The position numbers and the translations under genes are program-made. 64,000 bases of DNA from the NCBI RefSeq assembly GCF_030546645.1, contig NZ_JAUOTO010000004.1, forward strand, positions 682,001 to 746,000. Direction: 5' to 3'. The notes beneath the pieces are model-generated. The model ran no database searches. It had not been told where the DNA came from and saw only the letters and a program-made list of their open reading frames with translations. Of the stretch, positions 17,884 to 25,962 are shown piece by piece; the stretch's first letter is position 1, and the number at the start of each line of letters is the position of its first letter. The stretch comes from Flavitalea plasmicola (lineage in GTDB: Bacteria > Bacteroidota > Bacteroidia > Chitinophagales > Chitinophagaceae).

Positions 17884-18450
17884 ATGCGCTTATGCTTTGT
17901 CATTCTTGTGTCCTGCACGATTATAGTAGTTGCCTTTAGGACGGAGGGAAAGCATGCTTCCGATATGCCGAAGTACGAGGTAAATTTTACCCTAGCCAAG
18001 ACCATTAGCGAGCTTAAGGCGCTTCGGAAGAATTCTGCAGCCAATATTATCAGAACCATCAGAGATTTTGACGCTGAAGTGGTATCGAAAAATACTCCGT
18101 TTAAAAAAATACCCAGGGAAGACTTCGATGATTTTAGAAATGGCATTTCAGAAAGGGCTGGCAAAGGGATCGTATCACTGAAATTTGACCGTATACAAAG
18201 ACGATTGAGCGCCGATGATTTCGCAGAAGCCATGGCAATGTTTGGCCTGGATATTAAAAATGGCTATTGGGGTTTTAGCAAAGAGCCGAGGATTATCCAG
18301 CAACTGAGTGGGGATATGACAATTACTAAAGACGGTAAGTTAAGAGGGCCTAATTTTTTCAATGCTTATGAGAACTATTATTGTGATCCTAATTTGCACG
18401 CCTGTGTAGCTAAGGCCGGATATATTTGCTTGTCAACGGATATATGTTAG
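17884..18450 (+). CDS. exported protein of unknown family, tandem paralog 1
   Basis: 188 residues with a hydrophobic N-terminal signal or anchor (MRLCFVILVSCTIIVVAF). I do not recognise the family. It is clearly paralogous to the protein encoded at 18531-19103: both share KYEVNF/KYKVNF, LAKT, ELK-LR, ANI-RT, DFDA, a central GIVSLKF, SYDDFAE-like and GYWGFS, and QLSG, KLRG. The C-terminal 30 residues hold conserved cysteines in both copies (YYC, then HAC or HSC, then ICL and a final Cys), suggesting disulfides outside the cytoplasm. No catalytic motif or lipobox is evident. It follows the DUF1573 gene and is probably co-transcribed with it. Confidence 0.75.
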   Translation: MRLCFVILVSCTIIVVAFRTEGKHASDMPKYEVNFTLAKTISELKALRKNSAANIIRTIRDFDAEVVSKNTPFKKIPREDFDDFRNGISERAGKGIVSLKFDRIQRRLSADDFAEAMAMFGLDIKNGYWGFSKEPRIIQQLSGDMTITKDGKLRGPNFFNAYENYYCDPNLHACVAKAGYICLSTDIC

Positions 18451-18494
18451 ATAACTGTATAGTTACTCATATCGAAGCCCCTGTGGCCAAATGG
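18450..18494 (+). pseudogene. remnant of the 3' end of a DUF1573 gene
   Basis: These 45 bases align without gaps to 17801-17845, the last 15 codons of the DUF1573 gene including its stop: 33 of 45 positions match by hand count. The stop TAG has become TGG here. The translated remnant DNCIVTHIEAPVAKW mirrors DNYTVIHIEATVSK. Spacing to the following ATG (36 bases) is close to that in the original unit (38 bases). It shows that the DUF1573 tail and the downstream gene were copied together. Confidence 0.75.
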
Positions 18495-18530
18495 TTGTAT
18501 TTTTTATTTATTAAATTTAAAAGTAAAGTT

Positions 18531-19103
18531 ATGAAAAGCAAAAAGTTAGTAGGCTTGTTTACGGTCGTTCTATTATCCGGAGCGATCCTGGCTTTGGCCT
18601 TTAAATCAGGCAACAAAGATGCCAGTTCACAAAAGTATAAGGTAAATTTCGTTCTTGCTAAGACTAGTAATGAACTTAAGACCCTTCGTAATGATCACAA
18701 AGCCAACATCCTCAGAACTGTCAAGGATTTTGACGCAGTGGTAGCATCCAAAAGCACGCCATTGGCAAAATTATCCCAAGCACAGATAAGAGATTTCAGG
18801 AGCAGCCTTGTAGAAAGAGCTGAAGTGGGTATTGTCTCGCTTAAGTTTGCTGGTATACAGGAGGCACTGAGCTATGATGATTTTGCGGAAGTCATGGGAA
18901 TATTCGGCGTGGATGTCAAAGAAGGCTATTGGGGCTTTAGTCATGATCCGAAGATCATTGCGCAATTAAGTGGTGGGGCTGAAGTCACAAAGGATGTGAA
19001 ATTAAGGGGAGCCAAGCTTTTCACGGATTATGAGCATTATTATTGTGCTGCGCTGCACAGTTGTTTAAGTAGATCTGACGCTATCTGTTTAACAGGATGT
19101 TAG
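18531..19103 (+). CDS. exported protein of unknown family, tandem paralog 2
   Basis: 190 residues from the ATG at 18531 (MKSKKLVGLFTVVLLSGAILALAF, a typical signal peptide). The frame stays open upstream into the DUF1573 remnant, but that part is non-genic. It is the diverged copy of the preceding protein and is better behaved as a secreted protein, with two lysines before the hydrophobic core. The C-terminus ends in a four-cysteine cluster (YYC, HSC, ICL, GC). The function is unknown. Conservation is spread along the whole length, so both copies are probably under selection. A long inverted repeat about 65 bases downstream may terminate the transcript. Confidence 0.75.
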   Translation: MKSKKLVGLFTVVLLSGAILALAFKSGNKDASSQKYKVNFVLAKTSNELKTLRNDHKANILRTVKDFDAVVASKSTPLAKLSQAQIRDFRSSLVERAEVGIVSLKFAGIQEALSYDDFAEVMGIFGVDVKEGYWGFSHDPKIIAQLSGGAEVTKDVKLRGAKLFTDYEHYYCAALHSCLSRSDAICLTGC

Positions 19104-19169
19104 TCCGGAGTACTCTATAAAAACTAATATCTTGTTATTTTTTATTACAACCATTTGTTGCTCGATAAC

Positions 19170-19243
19170 AAACAACATATATCCCGGAGAAATGATATGT
19201 AAAGTCTCATTTCATTGCCAATGATCCCAGATATATGTTGTTT
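19170..19243. terminator. long inverted repeat between convergent genes
   Basis: The arms 19170-19183 and 19230-19243 are perfect 14-base inverted copies, separated by 46 bases that contain a further inverted pair (GAAATGA and TCATTTC). On the plus strand the structure runs into a T-rich stretch. It lies between the convergent paralog 2 and the permease gene, as expected for a bidirectional terminator, though the loop is longer than usual. Confidence 0.55.
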
Positions 19244-19249
19244 TATTTC

Positions 19250-21706
19250 TCATTCTGTTCTAAGCGACTTGACCGGATTGGCATTGGCAGCTCTGATTGT
19301 TTGGATACTTAATGTTAGTAAAGCAATTAGCGTCATAGATGCTCCACTTAATAGGAATACCCACCAGCTTACTTTCGTTTTATAAGCAAAATTTTCCAGC
19401 CATAGATACGTTGCCCACCAGGCTGATGGGGCGGCGATCAAAAATGCGATAAAGACCAGTGTGATAAAGTCTTTTGATAGAACAGAAACAATCTGAGGAA
19501 CCGAGGCTCCAAGCACCTTGCGTACTCCAATTTCTTTGGTGCGAACCTTAGTTGTGTATATTACGAGCCCTAATAATCCCATACAACTGATTAGAACAGC
19601 AAGTCCGGTCGCCCATTTTAAGAGACTAGAAATATCTTGTTCACTTTTATAAAACCTGGCGATGCTTTCAGAAAAAAAGGTGCAACTAAAATCATCATCG
19701 GGGTATATTTTTTTATATGCAGTCTTGATATTACCAATGGTAGTTTGCCAGGCTGTTCCCCATGCATCCAGGGTCTTTAATGCAATATGAAAAGTATAAC
19801 AATTATTGGTACTTACAGAAAACAGTAATGGCTTAATAGGGGAGTGAAGGGACTCCTGGTTGAAGTCTTTCATTACACCCACGACAGGCAATCCTAATAT
19901 GTTTTTCCCCAATACGCCCCTTGGGTCCTGGAAACCCAGGATATGCATGTAGGTCTCGTTTATAAGGAATTCTCTTGTTGTATCGCTGTGATAGGGAAGC
20001 CTGCCCGCCAACACTTTTATATTGTAAAGATTAATGTACCCGGTGTCGCCATATATTTGAAGGACATCGGCTTCTATTTCTTTTTTTCCATCTCTATAAG
20101 TAATTCCAATAGACGGAAAATCTGAAGAAGAAGGAGATTGGCTTCCAAGACTCATTGCCTGTATCCCGGGGATTGACCTCAACTCATTGAACAGGACAAG
20201 CTTTTTACTGTTTGAATTAGCAGGATCATTGAAATCGGAGCGAACACTTAGTAATATAATCGCATCTTTTTTGACTCCAAGATCTTTGTTCACTATGAAA
20301 TGGAGCTGTTTTACAGTGACGATGGTGCCGATGATAAAGAACTGGGCAATAAAGAATTGCAAAATAGTCAAGCCTTTTCTCAGCCAAGCCTTTCTTGTGC
20401 CGGAAGCTCCGGCGTAAACCTGATTTTTCAGGATCAATGCGGGATTGAACCTTGATAAGATCAAGGAGGGATAAAAACCTGCAAGAAATCCTACTATAAT
20501 TATTAAACCAACCAGGAAAAAAAATAAATCGGGCCGATGCAGGATGTTGTAGTGTATTCCTTTAGGGATAAAATTCGCAAATATTTTCAGCAGGAATGGT
20601 GTGAGGGCCACAGAGAGTAGGGTCGATATAATGGTAACTAAGAATGTCTCGTTCAGGAATTGAAGCATAAGCTGTCTCGCAGATCCACCCATTGTTTTAC
20701 GTATGCCGATCTCCCTGGCCCGTTGAGATGAATAAGCAGTGGTGAGATTGATAAAATTAATGCACCCCAGCAGTAATAAAATTATGGCAATGACCATTAA
20801 TCCGTATAAAGTGGGTTTATGTGCGGTGTGGTCACCAAATGTGCCGTAGACACCGTTGAAATGCAGATCGCCCAATGGTTGCAGGCTGAATGCCATTGTG
20901 TTCTTACTGTCCTTGTTGGCTTCTTTATTGTATTTTTTTAGCAAGGATATCAATTGAAGCTCAATATTGTTTGGGGTGGTTGCAGGTGACAATTTTATAA
21001 ATAGCTGAGTGCCGAGATTGAAGCCATGCCAATTTCCCCAGGAATAATTATCCTTTAATCTGCTGTTCGGAATGGTTGCCAATGATATGAACTCATTAAA
21101 ATGAAAATCAGTCTGTTCATCAAGGTCTTCTACGACCCCCGAAACCGTGGTTATCACGGAATCGTTGTAAATAATTTTTTGGCCAATGATCTCCCCGATA
21201 TCTTTTCCGGGGAAATATTTTTTTGCTTTTTGCAGGGACAGCACCACTTTAAACGGTTCTTTTAAAGCGGTTTCAACCGTACCCGACACCCACTTATATG
21301 GAAGGAGCTTTAAATATTGCTCATCGGAAAAAATTATGCCTGACTGATGTTTGAAAATGACTCGCTCTGCAGTACTATTCTTAGTGATTGCAACAATGGC
21401 GTCTTCATTCAATTGGAACTCTGCAATTGATTCTATACCAGTGACATCCTTACTTATCGCTTCCCCCAGAGGAGAAGGGACGGCAGCAGAAGAAAGCGAA
21501 CTTCCTGAAAATTGAAAATCAGATACCACACGGTAAATACGGTCCTTATCCTTTTCAAACCTGTCAAAACTAAATTCATAATGGACGATCAGATAAATAA
21601 CCAGGGCGGCACTGATCCCGATAGACAATCCGATGACATTGATCAGGGATAAAATTTTGTTACTCCAGAAGTTTCTCCAGGCGATGATTAGATAATTTTT
21701 CAACAT
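19250..21706 (-). CDS. MacB/FtsX-type ABC transporter permease, stand-alone
   Basis: 818 residues with the Bacteroidota double-permease layout. The N-terminus MLKNYLIIAWRNFWSNK precedes the first membrane segment (INVIGLSIGISAALVIYLIV). A MacB periplasmic core domain follows, then an FtsX block (about residues 305-450, with YSSQRAREIGIRKTMGG), a second periplasmic domain, and a C-terminal FtsX block with VRTKEIGVRKVLGASVPQIV. Such proteins usually move peptides or lipids, or relay mechanical force, using an ATPase. No ATP-binding subunit is adjacent in this window. Its base composition is AT-rich like the preceding 9 kb and unlike the genes from 21.76 kb on. Confidence 0.9.
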   Translation of the reverse strand: MLKNYLIIAWRNFWSNKILSLINVIGLSIGISAALVIYLIVHYEFSFDRFEKDKDRIYRVVSDFQFSGSSLSSAAVPSPLGEAISKDVTGIESIAEFQLNEDAIVAITKNSTAERVIFKHQSGIIFSDEQYLKLLPYKWVSGTVETALKEPFKVVLSLQKAKKYFPGKDIGEIIGQKIIYNDSVITTVSGVVEDLDEQTDFHFNEFISLATIPNSRLKDNYSWGNWHGFNLGTQLFIKLSPATTPNNIELQLISLLKKYNKEANKDSKNTMAFSLQPLGDLHFNGVYGTFGDHTAHKPTLYGLMVIAIILLLLGCINFINLTTAYSSQRAREIGIRKTMGGSARQLMLQFLNETFLVTIISTLLSVALTPFLLKIFANFIPKGIHYNILHRPDLFFFLVGLIIIVGFLAGFYPSLILSRFNPALILKNQVYAGASGTRKAWLRKGLTILQFFIAQFFIIGTIVTVKQLHFIVNKDLGVKKDAIILLSVRSDFNDPANSNSKKLVLFNELRSIPGIQAMSLGSQSPSSSDFPSIGITYRDGKKEIEADVLQIYGDTGYINLYNIKVLAGRLPYHSDTTREFLINETYMHILGFQDPRGVLGKNILGLPVVGVMKDFNQESLHSPIKPLLFSVSTNNCYTFHIALKTLDAWGTAWQTTIGNIKTAYKKIYPDDDFSCTFFSESIARFYKSEQDISSLLKWATGLAVLISCMGLLGLVIYTTKVRTKEIGVRKVLGASVPQIVSVLSKDFITLVFIAFLIAAPSAWWATYLWLENFAYKTKVSWWVFLLSGASMTLIALLTLSIQTIRAANANPVKSLRTE

Positions 21707-21760
21707 GATAAGGCCGGTTCAAATGAAGGGAGAAGTTAAGCAAAAAACCACAATTTACCA

Positions 21761-22897
21761 TCATTTTCCTGTCATCAGCCGTGCCACTCTTTCCCCTATG
21801 AGCGGGGCCAGGGCAACGCCCATTCCACTCATACGGACGGCGCAAAATACCCGTTCGTTAACAGATTGCAAGAGCGGCATCTTTTCACTCCCCATTCCCA
21901 TGATGCCACTCCATCGATGGTCGATGCTATAGTTCCTGCCGGGTAAGATGACTTCTTTTAAAAAACGTTCCAGCTCCTGCTGAATTTCCAGTGTAGTGGT
22001 CATCTGATCCGTATTTTCGGCTTCGAAAGCTTTGTTACGCGCGCCGCCCAGCAGCACGCGATCTCCCAGGTTGCGGAAATAGTAAAAACCTTCGTCATAG
22101 TGGAAGGTACCCTGGAAGGGAAGACCATCGACGGGGGAAGTGACGAGCACCTGGCCTCTGGCCGGCTCTATGTCCAGCTGCGGCAGCAACTGGCGGGCGA
22201 AAGCGTTGGTGCAGACCAGGAGCTGGGAAGCTGTGAAAGAGAAAGGGTAGTTGGTATGCAGCAACACATGCCCATTGACCTTCTCGTAGTTTTTTATTTC
22301 GATGTTGTTCAAGACCGTGACACCCATGGATTGGACCTGCTGCAGCAGGGCCTGGCATAATTTGCCTGAATGCAGCTGACCCTCCGCCTTATTTTCAATG
22401 AGGTGCCGGATGCCTGCGAATCCGAAACCGGGCAGTTTGTGATCTACCATCCGAAAGGTCTTTTGGAGCTTGACGATCTTCTTCAGGGGACGGTTGAGCC
22501 GGTCGATCTGGCTGCGCAATTCATTTAAGTCGATGTTGTTGCCATCGATCAGTTCGTAGCCGCCGTGACGCTGGAAGTCTATCTCTTTGTCGCGGAAGAG
22601 CTTGCTTATGCGCCGGAGACCTTTGTAGCGCATTTCCACCAGCTCCAGCATTTTGTCCTCGCCCATTTTTTCCCCGTCGGAGATCAGCTCTGTAAGGCTG
22701 CCAAAGCAGGCAAAACCCGCATTGCGCGTACTGGCCCCTGTGGGTATCAGCCCTCTTTCAAGAATGGTGATAGATAGTCCCGGCGCATGTTTCTTAAGGT
22801 AATAAGCGCTCCATAATCCGACAAAGCCACTGCCTGCGATGATGATATCGGCAGGTGCGAAGAAACTTTCCAGCTCCCATACAGATAATTGGTTCAT
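21761..22897 (-). CDS. FAD-dependent amine/amino-acid oxidoreductase (DAO family)
   Basis: 378 residues from the ATG at 22897. An ATG 14 codons upstream is less likely because the divergent AraC gene starts there. The Rossmann FAD motif is near the N-terminus (IIIAGSGFVGLWSAYYL), followed by STRNAGFACFG, typical of the glycine oxidase/DadA-like DAO family. The C-terminus has HRWSGIMGMGSEKMPL and MSGMGVALAPLIGE, the second FAD-contact region. It would oxidise an amino acid or N-substituted amine; the substrate cannot be determined. Its start is only 26 bases from the AraC regulator start on the opposite strand, so the two may share control. Confidence 0.85.
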   Translation of the reverse strand: MNQLSVWELESFFAPADIIIAGSGFVGLWSAYYLKKHAPGLSITILERGLIPTGASTRNAGFACFGSLTELISDGEKMGEDKMLELVEMRYKGLRRISKLFRDKEIDFQRHGGYELIDGNNIDLNELRSQIDRLNRPLKKIVKLQKTFRMVDHKLPGFGFAGIRHLIENKAEGQLHSGKLCQALLQQVQSMGVTVLNNIEIKNYEKVNGHVLLHTNYPFSFTASQLLVCTNAFARQLLPQLDIEPARGQVLVTSPVDGLPFQGTFHYDEGFYYFRNLGDRVLLGGARNKAFEAENTDQMTTTLEIQQELERFLKEVILPGRNYSIDHRWSGIMGMGSEKMPLLQSVNERVFCAVRMSGMGVALAPLIGERVARLMTGK

Positions 22898-22923
22898 ATA
22901 CTGAAAATAATGAAATTTGTTGG

Positions 22924-23799
22924 ATGGGGGTTGCTGCAAAAGATATCATTCCTTTCCACCGGCTGGGCGAGACGACGGATCAGGGGTACCAGATCGACAA
23001 GGTGTCTGCTGCCAATGACGAGGCCATGGACGCCATCCTGCTGGGAACGCACCGGGATGACCATTATATCTTCCTCCTGCAGGAGACGGGCACCTGTAAG
23101 TGTATGGTGGATTTCAATCACTTCATAATGGAAGGCAATTCCATCTTCTTTATACTTCCCGGGCAGGTGCACCGGTATGTCGAGGCGAGTGGGACCACTT
23201 CCGGGTGGTTCCTGGCGCTGGATGCCGGGTTGATACCGGATATGTTCCGGGCGGTGCTGGAGGACCCATTGCCGATGAGGCGGCCGCTGCCGCTTTGCGC
23301 AGAAGAGCTGGAGACCTTGTCCCAGTGTCTGCAGCTGTTATTTGACGTCAGCAGGAAAGAACCTGCTTCTCCGTATTACAAACAGGCAGCTTATGGGCTG
23401 GTGAGCTCGTTCACGGCTATGATAGCGGCCCTTTATTCTGTCCAGCCTGATGCGGGCGGCGGTCCTCCCCCCAGGCCTGTCATGATCACCCAGGCATTCC
23501 GCAGGCTATTGCTACATCAATTTAAGGTCTGCAAGAGCCCTATGGAATATGCCGCTGCCCTGAATCTTTCTCTTTCTTACCTGAACGAAGCCGTGAAAGC
23601 CACCACCGGCCTGTCTGTCAGCAACATGATCCATTACGAGGTCATGCTGGAAGCCAAGCGTCTTTTGTATCACAGCTCCTGCAGCGTGAAGGAGATAGCC
23701 CATGAGCTGGGCTACGAGGATCATACGTATTTCTCCCGCCTGTTTAAGAAGACAGTAGGTGTTACGCCCGGGGAATTTCGCCGCCATTACCGCGAATAG
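22924..23799 (+). CDS. AraC-family transcriptional regulator
   Basis: About 291 residues from the ATG at 22924 (the frame is open further upstream to 22855). The N-terminal half is a cupin-like sensing domain (HYIFLLQETGTCKCMVDFN, FFILPGQVHRY). The C-terminal AraC helix-turn-helix pair is clear: AAALNLSLSYLNEAVKATTG and SVKEIAHELGYEDHTYFSRLFKKTVGVTPGEFR. It is followed 59 bases later by the siderophore-interacting protein, which is a probable target along with the divergent oxidoreductase. Confidence 0.9.
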   Translation: MGVAAKDIIPFHRLGETTDQGYQIDKVSAANDEAMDAILLGTHRDDHYIFLLQETGTCKCMVDFNHFIMEGNSIFFILPGQVHRYVEASGTTSGWFLALDAGLIPDMFRAVLEDPLPMRRPLPLCAEELETLSQCLQLLFDVSRKEPASPYYKQAAYGLVSSFTAMIAALYSVQPDAGGGPPPRPVMITQAFRRLLLHQFKVCKSPMEYAAALNLSLSYLNEAVKATTGLSVSNMIHYEVMLEAKRLLYHSSCSVKEIAHELGYEDHTYFSRLFKKTVGVTPGEFRRHYRE

Positions 23800-23858
23800 T
23801 CCAATCTTTACCGGCGTTTGTCTATTGGCTATCCATCTTTCCTGTCGTTGTTTTGCTT

Positions 23859-24566
23859 ATGAATAAGTTAACGCATGCCACCGTGGAGCTGCTGGAGCGC
23901 AGGTGGCTGAAAACAGCTACAGTATTGGCTGTCAGGACATGGAAGCCGGCTACTTTTTTGGAGGTCGACCTGCATCTGCCGGATTGCGACATGAGCAAAT
24001 GGCAGCAGTCCCAGCATATGAAGTGCAAGGTGGGGCTGCTGGCTTACCGGGATTATTCCCCTTCCGGCTGGGATGCTGACACCCGGACATGTACACTTTT
24101 TATCGATGCAGGGCACGAAGGACCCGGCAGCCAATGGGTAAAAGGGCTAAAGACAGGCGACGCCGTTGCCTATCTCGGAATCAGCTCTTCCCATCACGAG
24201 CCGGCGCCCGGCAAACGCATGGTGTTCTTAGGGGATGAGACGGCCATCGGGCATTTTCTCTCGTTACAGCAGCTGGCGGGGAAAGGGGCCAGGATCGATG
24301 GGGCGATCGCCCTTGCCCATAAGCATCACCAGGATGAATTTGCACGCTATTTTTCAGGTCTCGGATTGGAAACGCTGAGCAAGGGCGGTGCGGGGAACAT
24401 TTATGCGGCATTGGAGGAATGGGTGTCCGGTGTTGATCCTGCCGATGGCGACGATCCCGTGTTCTACGTGGCGGGATACGTTCCTGCTGTCGTGCGATTG
24501 CGGAAACTGCTGAAAGGGAAGGGCTATAGCAGCCGTCAGGTCAGATGCCAGGGATTCTGGGATTGA
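23859..24566 (+). CDS. siderophore-interacting protein / FAD-dependent ferric reductase-like
   Basis: 235 residues from the ATG at 23859. The layout matches ViuB/SIP flavoproteins: an N-terminal FAD-binding barrel (LLAYRDYSPSGWD in place of the usual RPYTVR), then an NAD(P)-binding half with VFLGDETAIGHFLSLQQL and a final YVAGYVPAVVRLRKLLKGKGY. Family members reduce ferric siderophores in the cytoplasm to release iron. The upstream AraC regulator fits iron or siderophore control, though no Fur-like box was identified. The last 26 bases overlap the convergent modC. Confidence 0.85.
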   Translation: MNKLTHATVELLERRWLKTATVLAVRTWKPATFLEVDLHLPDCDMSKWQQSQHMKCKVGLLAYRDYSPSGWDADTRTCTLFIDAGHEGPGSQWVKGLKTGDAVAYLGISSSHHEPAPGKRMVFLGDETAIGHFLSLQQLAGKGARIDGAIALAHKHHQDEFARYFSGLGLETLSKGGAGNIYAALEEWVSGVDPADGDDPVFYVAGYVPAVVRLRKLLKGKGYSSRQVRCQGFWD

Positions 24567-25257
24567 GCGAATGGGAAGGGAAAACTAATCCGGGCGGTCC
24601 TTGTTGCCTTATTTTCCCTCTATCCAGCCAGATCACTTCATCTGACAGGCGCAGGATCTCCGGCAGATCGTGGCTGACGAGGATGGTCGTGAGCTCGTAA
24701 TGGCGACGGATCTTTTCGATATAATCCTGGAGGCGGCGGCGCATGTCGTCGTCCAGTGCGGACAGCGGCTCGTCCAGCAACAGGAGCTTGGGTTTTCTTA
24801 TAATGGCCCGGGCCAGCGCCACTCTTTGCTGCTGCCCTCCCGAGAGAAAGGCGGGCCGCACATCCTGAAGGGGTCCCAGCTCCATCAGCTCTATCAGCTC
24901 CTCCATGAGCCGGGTGTCGTCTCCTTTTTGTAAGGCATACCTGAGATTTTCTTTTACGCTGAGGTTAGGGAAAAGCGCGAAGTCCTGGAATACGAACCCG
25001 ATGGATCGCCGGCGTGTAGGCACATTGATCCTGCGCTGCGTATCCTGCCATGTTTCTCCGTCTACAACAATTTTCCCGGCCCTTACCTCTGTCAGACCGG
25101 ATAGAATGCGTAATATAGTAGTCTTACCGGCGCCGGAGGCCCCATACAGCGTGAGCAGTTGTCCCTGCTCTAATTCGAATGCAATTTCCAATTGCTGTTT
25201 ACCAAAAGAGGTAAGCAGTGTTTTATCTGCCTGGAATTTGATCATGGGCTGGGTCAT
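24541..25257 (-). CDS. modC: molybdate ABC transporter ATP-binding protein
   Basis: 238 residues. Walker A is GASGAGKTT (39-47), the Q-loop follows FVFQDFALFPNLS, the signature is LSGGQ (138-142) and Walker B is LLLLDE (158-163). It is identified as ModC by the adjacent ModB and ModA. It lacks the C-terminal MOP/TOBE molybdate-binding domain that full-length ModC proteins of about 350 residues carry, so sensing by that domain is absent. Its ATG overlaps the modB stop as ATGA. The 3' end overlaps the convergent siderophore-interacting gene. Confidence 0.9.
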   Translation of the reverse strand: MTQPMIKFQADKTLLTSFGKQQLEIAFELEQGQLLTLYGASGAGKTTILRILSGLTEVRAGKIVVDGETWQDTQRRINVPTRRRSIGFVFQDFALFPNLSVKENLRYALQKGDDTRLMEELIELMELGPLQDVRPAFLSGGQQQRVALARAIIRKPKLLLLDEPLSALDDDMRRRLQDYIEKIRRHYELTTILVSHDLPEILRLSDEVIWLDRGKIRQQGPPGLVFPSHSLNPRIPGI

Positions 25258-25946
25258 GTCAATGGTTGAGGCTTGCTGAAATAATGATTGACCAGGTACA
25301 CAACCGCCAGGATGATGAAGGACAGTAAGAACAGGATAAGGGCATACCGGTTAGCGGCGCTGTAATTCATGGATTCCATTTCATCGAAGATAGCCAGGGA
25401 GGCGACGCGTGTTTGTCCGGGAATATTGCCACCGATCATCAATACGACCCCGAATTCCCCGATGGTGTGGGCAAAGCTCAGCACGATGCCGGTGAGCAGG
25501 GAAGAACGGATATTGGGCAGCAATATTTTTATTAGGGTGGTGAGTTTGGACTTACCCAAAGTATAGGAAGCTTCTCTCAGCGCGGGTGGCAGGCTTTTGA
25601 AGCCGGAAAGCAGGGGGTTCACCATAAAGGGCAAAGAATAAAAAAGCGAGGCGACGACGAGGCCTGGAAAGGTGAAGACCAGGCGAATGTCCAGCCATTT
25701 ATCGAGGAACATACCGAGACCGTGTGAAGGAGAGAATGCCACCAGGAGATAGAAACCCAGTACAGAGGGAGGTAATACCATGGGCAGGCTGATGAGGGCT
25801 TCTATCACCGCCTTTATCCGCCGGCGGCTGTAGGCCAGCCAATATGCCAGAGGAAGGGAGATCGCCAGCAGTATCACCGTGGTGATGGAAGCCAGCCGGA
25901 AACTCAGCCATAATGGTTGCCAATCGGTCATAGTTATCTTGAGCAT
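25254..25946 (-). CDS. modB: molybdate ABC transporter permease
   Basis: 230 residues from the ATG at 25946 (MLKITMTDWQPLWLSF), which lies 16 bases after the modA stop; earlier in-frame ATGs would extend back into modA. Five or so membrane segments are visible. The family's cytoplasmic EAA loop reads REASYTLGKSKLTTLIKILLPNI. The segments SLPMVLPPSVLGFYLLV and FAHTIGEFGVVLMIGGNIPG are characteristic of ModB. It forms the inner-membrane channel with ModC. Confidence 0.93.
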   Translation of the reverse strand: MLKITMTDWQPLWLSFRLASITTVILLAISLPLAYWLAYSRRRIKAVIEALISLPMVLPPSVLGFYLLVAFSPSHGLGMFLDKWLDIRLVFTFPGLVVASLFYSLPFMVNPLLSGFKSLPPALREASYTLGKSKLTTLIKILLPNIRSSLLTGIVLSFAHTIGEFGVVLMIGGNIPGQTRVASLAIFDEMESMNYSAANRYALILFLLSFIILAVVYLVNHYFSKPQPLT

Positions 25947-25962
25947 CTGTGCGCTGCTCTGC

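Noticed and set aside
12300-21710. Defence island or prophage in the AT-rich block
   Set aside because: No restriction, CBASS, toxin-antitoxin, integrase or phage structural gene was recognised; the content is envelope-related.
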